NCBI GenBank assembly: GCA_002708465.1
Contig: PAOC01000114.1
Location: 8,647-14,872, forward strand
Reading direction: 5' to 3'
Source: Planctomycetota bacterium
GTDB taxonomy: Bacteria; Planctomycetota; UBA8108
Length of the DNA: 6,226 nucleotides
The translations under genes and the position numbers were made by a program. Each line of letters begins with the position of its first letter. The first letter of the stretch is position 1. This document shows, one piece after another, positions 5,156-6,226 of the stretch. A model generated the notes under the pieces. The model saw nothing but the letters and a program-made list of their open reading frames with translations. It was not told where the DNA came from and did no database searches.

Positions 5156-6226
5156 TCAGCCTTCAAGCCGATCGATGATCGCGTACACAGGCGTGCAGGC
5201 CATCGGATCACCATCTTCAAGTAAACCGGCAATCTTCCCTACAGCACATCTTACTGTCGTATGGTTGCGATTGCCGAAATTCCTGCCGATCTCCGAAAAG
5301 GACATCCGGGTAAACCTGCGGGCAAGGTAGATCGCCACCTGGCGGGCAAAAGCGACTGGACGCAGACGATTGGAGGAGGAGAACTCCGCCGTGGGCAGGT
5401 TGAAATAATCAGCGACCTCCTGCTTGATCCTGTCGAGTGTCGGCCCTGGAGCGCCGGCGCCCATCCGGTCAGCCAGCACCCGGCGCGCCTCAGCCGAATC
5501 CAGTGGGCGGCCGAGAACCCGCGCATGAACATCCAGCTGGAGCACAGCCCCAAGCAATTCATGAATACCGCCTCGAATACCATGGGCCAGCAGATCGAGA
5601 ACCTGGGAATCAAGCTCCCCCCTGGAGCTGAACCCTCCCTGTCCGCCCCTGAGCTCAAGCCTTGCCCAGTGATGGCGAATGATCTTGCGTTTCATCTGGT
5701 AGTCCACCGGCCTGATCCGCGCAACCAGGCCGCCCAGGAATCTTCCCCGAAGCGCCGGAGAGAGCTCATCCAGTTCCCGGGGTCCCCTGCTGGAGGTGAT
5801 CACCACCTGGCGCCCGGAGCTGACGAGATAGTCAATCGTATGCAATAGCTCAACCTGCGTCTTCTTCTTCGATGAAAGATCCTGGACATCATCGATCAGC
5901 AACAGATCCAGGCCGCGATAGAGACGGCGGAATCTGTCGATGGAGCCGTCCTGGATACTGGCGGCGAAGTGATTGAAAAAACGCTCTGAGTTGACGCAGC
6001 GTGTTTTCAGGTTCGCTCCTACCTCACGCTCCATGCCGCGAAGAAGGTGAGTTTTTCCAACCCCCGATCCTCCCCAGATAAAGAGCGGATTGTAAAAAGA
6101 TCCGGGCGAACGGGCTGCTTCGATAACGGCCCTGTAGGCCAGACGATTGGATTCTCCCTGGACAAAATTCGCCAGCTCGTAGCTCTCACCCCGCTCGGAA
6201 CGCGGTGCTCCGGCGTTTCCGCGGAC
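5156..6226 (-). CDS. dnaA: Chromosomal replication initiator DnaA, domains III and IV (N-terminus beyond window edge)
   Basis: DnaA binds DnaA boxes at the origin, forms an ATP-dependent filament and melts DNA. The frame stays open to the right edge, giving 356 residues; domains I and II are outside. Using window residue numbers, domain III opens with ANFVQGESNRLAY (19-31), then NPLFIWGGSGVGKTHLL (46-62, Walker A), LLLIDDVQDL (108-117, Walker B) and an arginine finger in LRGRF (Arg162). Domain IV holds RPVAFARQVAIYLARRF (289-305) and the signature IGRNFGNRNHTTV (313-325); Arg287, Arg295, Gln296, His322, Thr323 and Thr324 match E. coli DNA contacts R399, R407, Q408, H434, T435 and T436. Three positions are unusual: Ser146 at sensor 1 (E. 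coli D269), His222 at sensor 2 (R334) and Asn321 (D433). The stop is TGA at 5156. Hda is excluded because domain IV is present, but a second DnaA paralogue is possible. Confidence 0.93.
   Translation of the reverse strand, partial: VRGNAGAPRSERGESYELANFVQGESNRLAYRAVIEAARSPGSFYNPLFIWGGSGVGKTHLLRGMEREVGANLKTRCVNSERFFNHFAASIQDGSIDRFRRLYRGLDLLLIDDVQDLSSKKKTQVELLHTIDYLVSSGRQVVITSSRGPRELDELSPALRGRFLGGLVARIRPVDYQMKRKIIRHHWARLELRGGQGGFSSRGELDSQVLDLLAHGIRGGIHELLGAVLQLDVHARVLGRPLDSAEARRVLADRMGAGAPGPTLDRIKQEVADYFNLPTAEFSSSNRLRPVAFARQVAIYLARRFTRMSFSEIGRNFGNRNHTTVRCAVGKIAGLLEDGDPMACTPVYAIIDRLEG

Overview
All six supportable genes lie on the minus strand, so transcription runs from the right edge of the window to the left. 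The order in that direction is a partial dnaA, recG, a 367-bp gap, a small anchored or exported protein of unknown function, a membrane-anchored helix-turn-helix protein with a very acidic linker, a strong intrinsic terminator, a 189-bp structured leader, and two tandem OmpA-like lipoproteins, the second cut by the left edge. No mobile element, CRISPR array, rRNA or tRNA was seen.

The window looks like a chromosomal segment of a bacterium with an outer membrane. The evidence is two lipoproteins with clear lipoboxes and, in the complete one, a peptidoglycan-binding OmpA domain, next to housekeeping replication and repair genes. Base composition looks moderately GC-rich by eye; I did not calculate it. 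The membrane-tethered excisionase-type HTH protein and the small unknown protein recall proteins of Planctomycetota and nearby deep lineages such as Hydrogenedentota, Sumerlaeota and Omnitrophota. That placement is an impression, not a demonstrated assignment.

Right part (2891-6226): DnaA lacks only its N-terminal domains, which lie outside the window. The visible part holds the AAA+ domain and the DNA-binding domain IV. Walker A, Walker B and the arginine finger are present, but the positions equivalent to E. coli D269 (sensor 1), R334 (sensor 2) and D433 (DNA contact) are Ser, His and Asn. recG begins 39 bp downstream and is intact at 741 residues with all helicase motifs. No dnaN lies between dnaA and recG, and no consensus DnaA box or origin was seen.

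Middle part (1178-2890): the 123-residue protein and the HTH protein are 65 bp apart and probably share a transcript that ends at a 12-bp-stem hairpin (1178-1217). The HTH protein combines an N-terminal DNA-binding domain, about 130 acidic residues containing three (D/E)(D/E)T(V/L)LD motifs, one transmembrane helix and a short periplasmic tail. It is the least conventional protein here.

Left part (1-1177): the leader before the first lipoprotein holds three separate inverted repeats. The two lipoproteins are recent enough paralogues to share a 19-bp identical stretch. They probably form an operon of envelope proteins that link the outer membrane to peptidoglycan.
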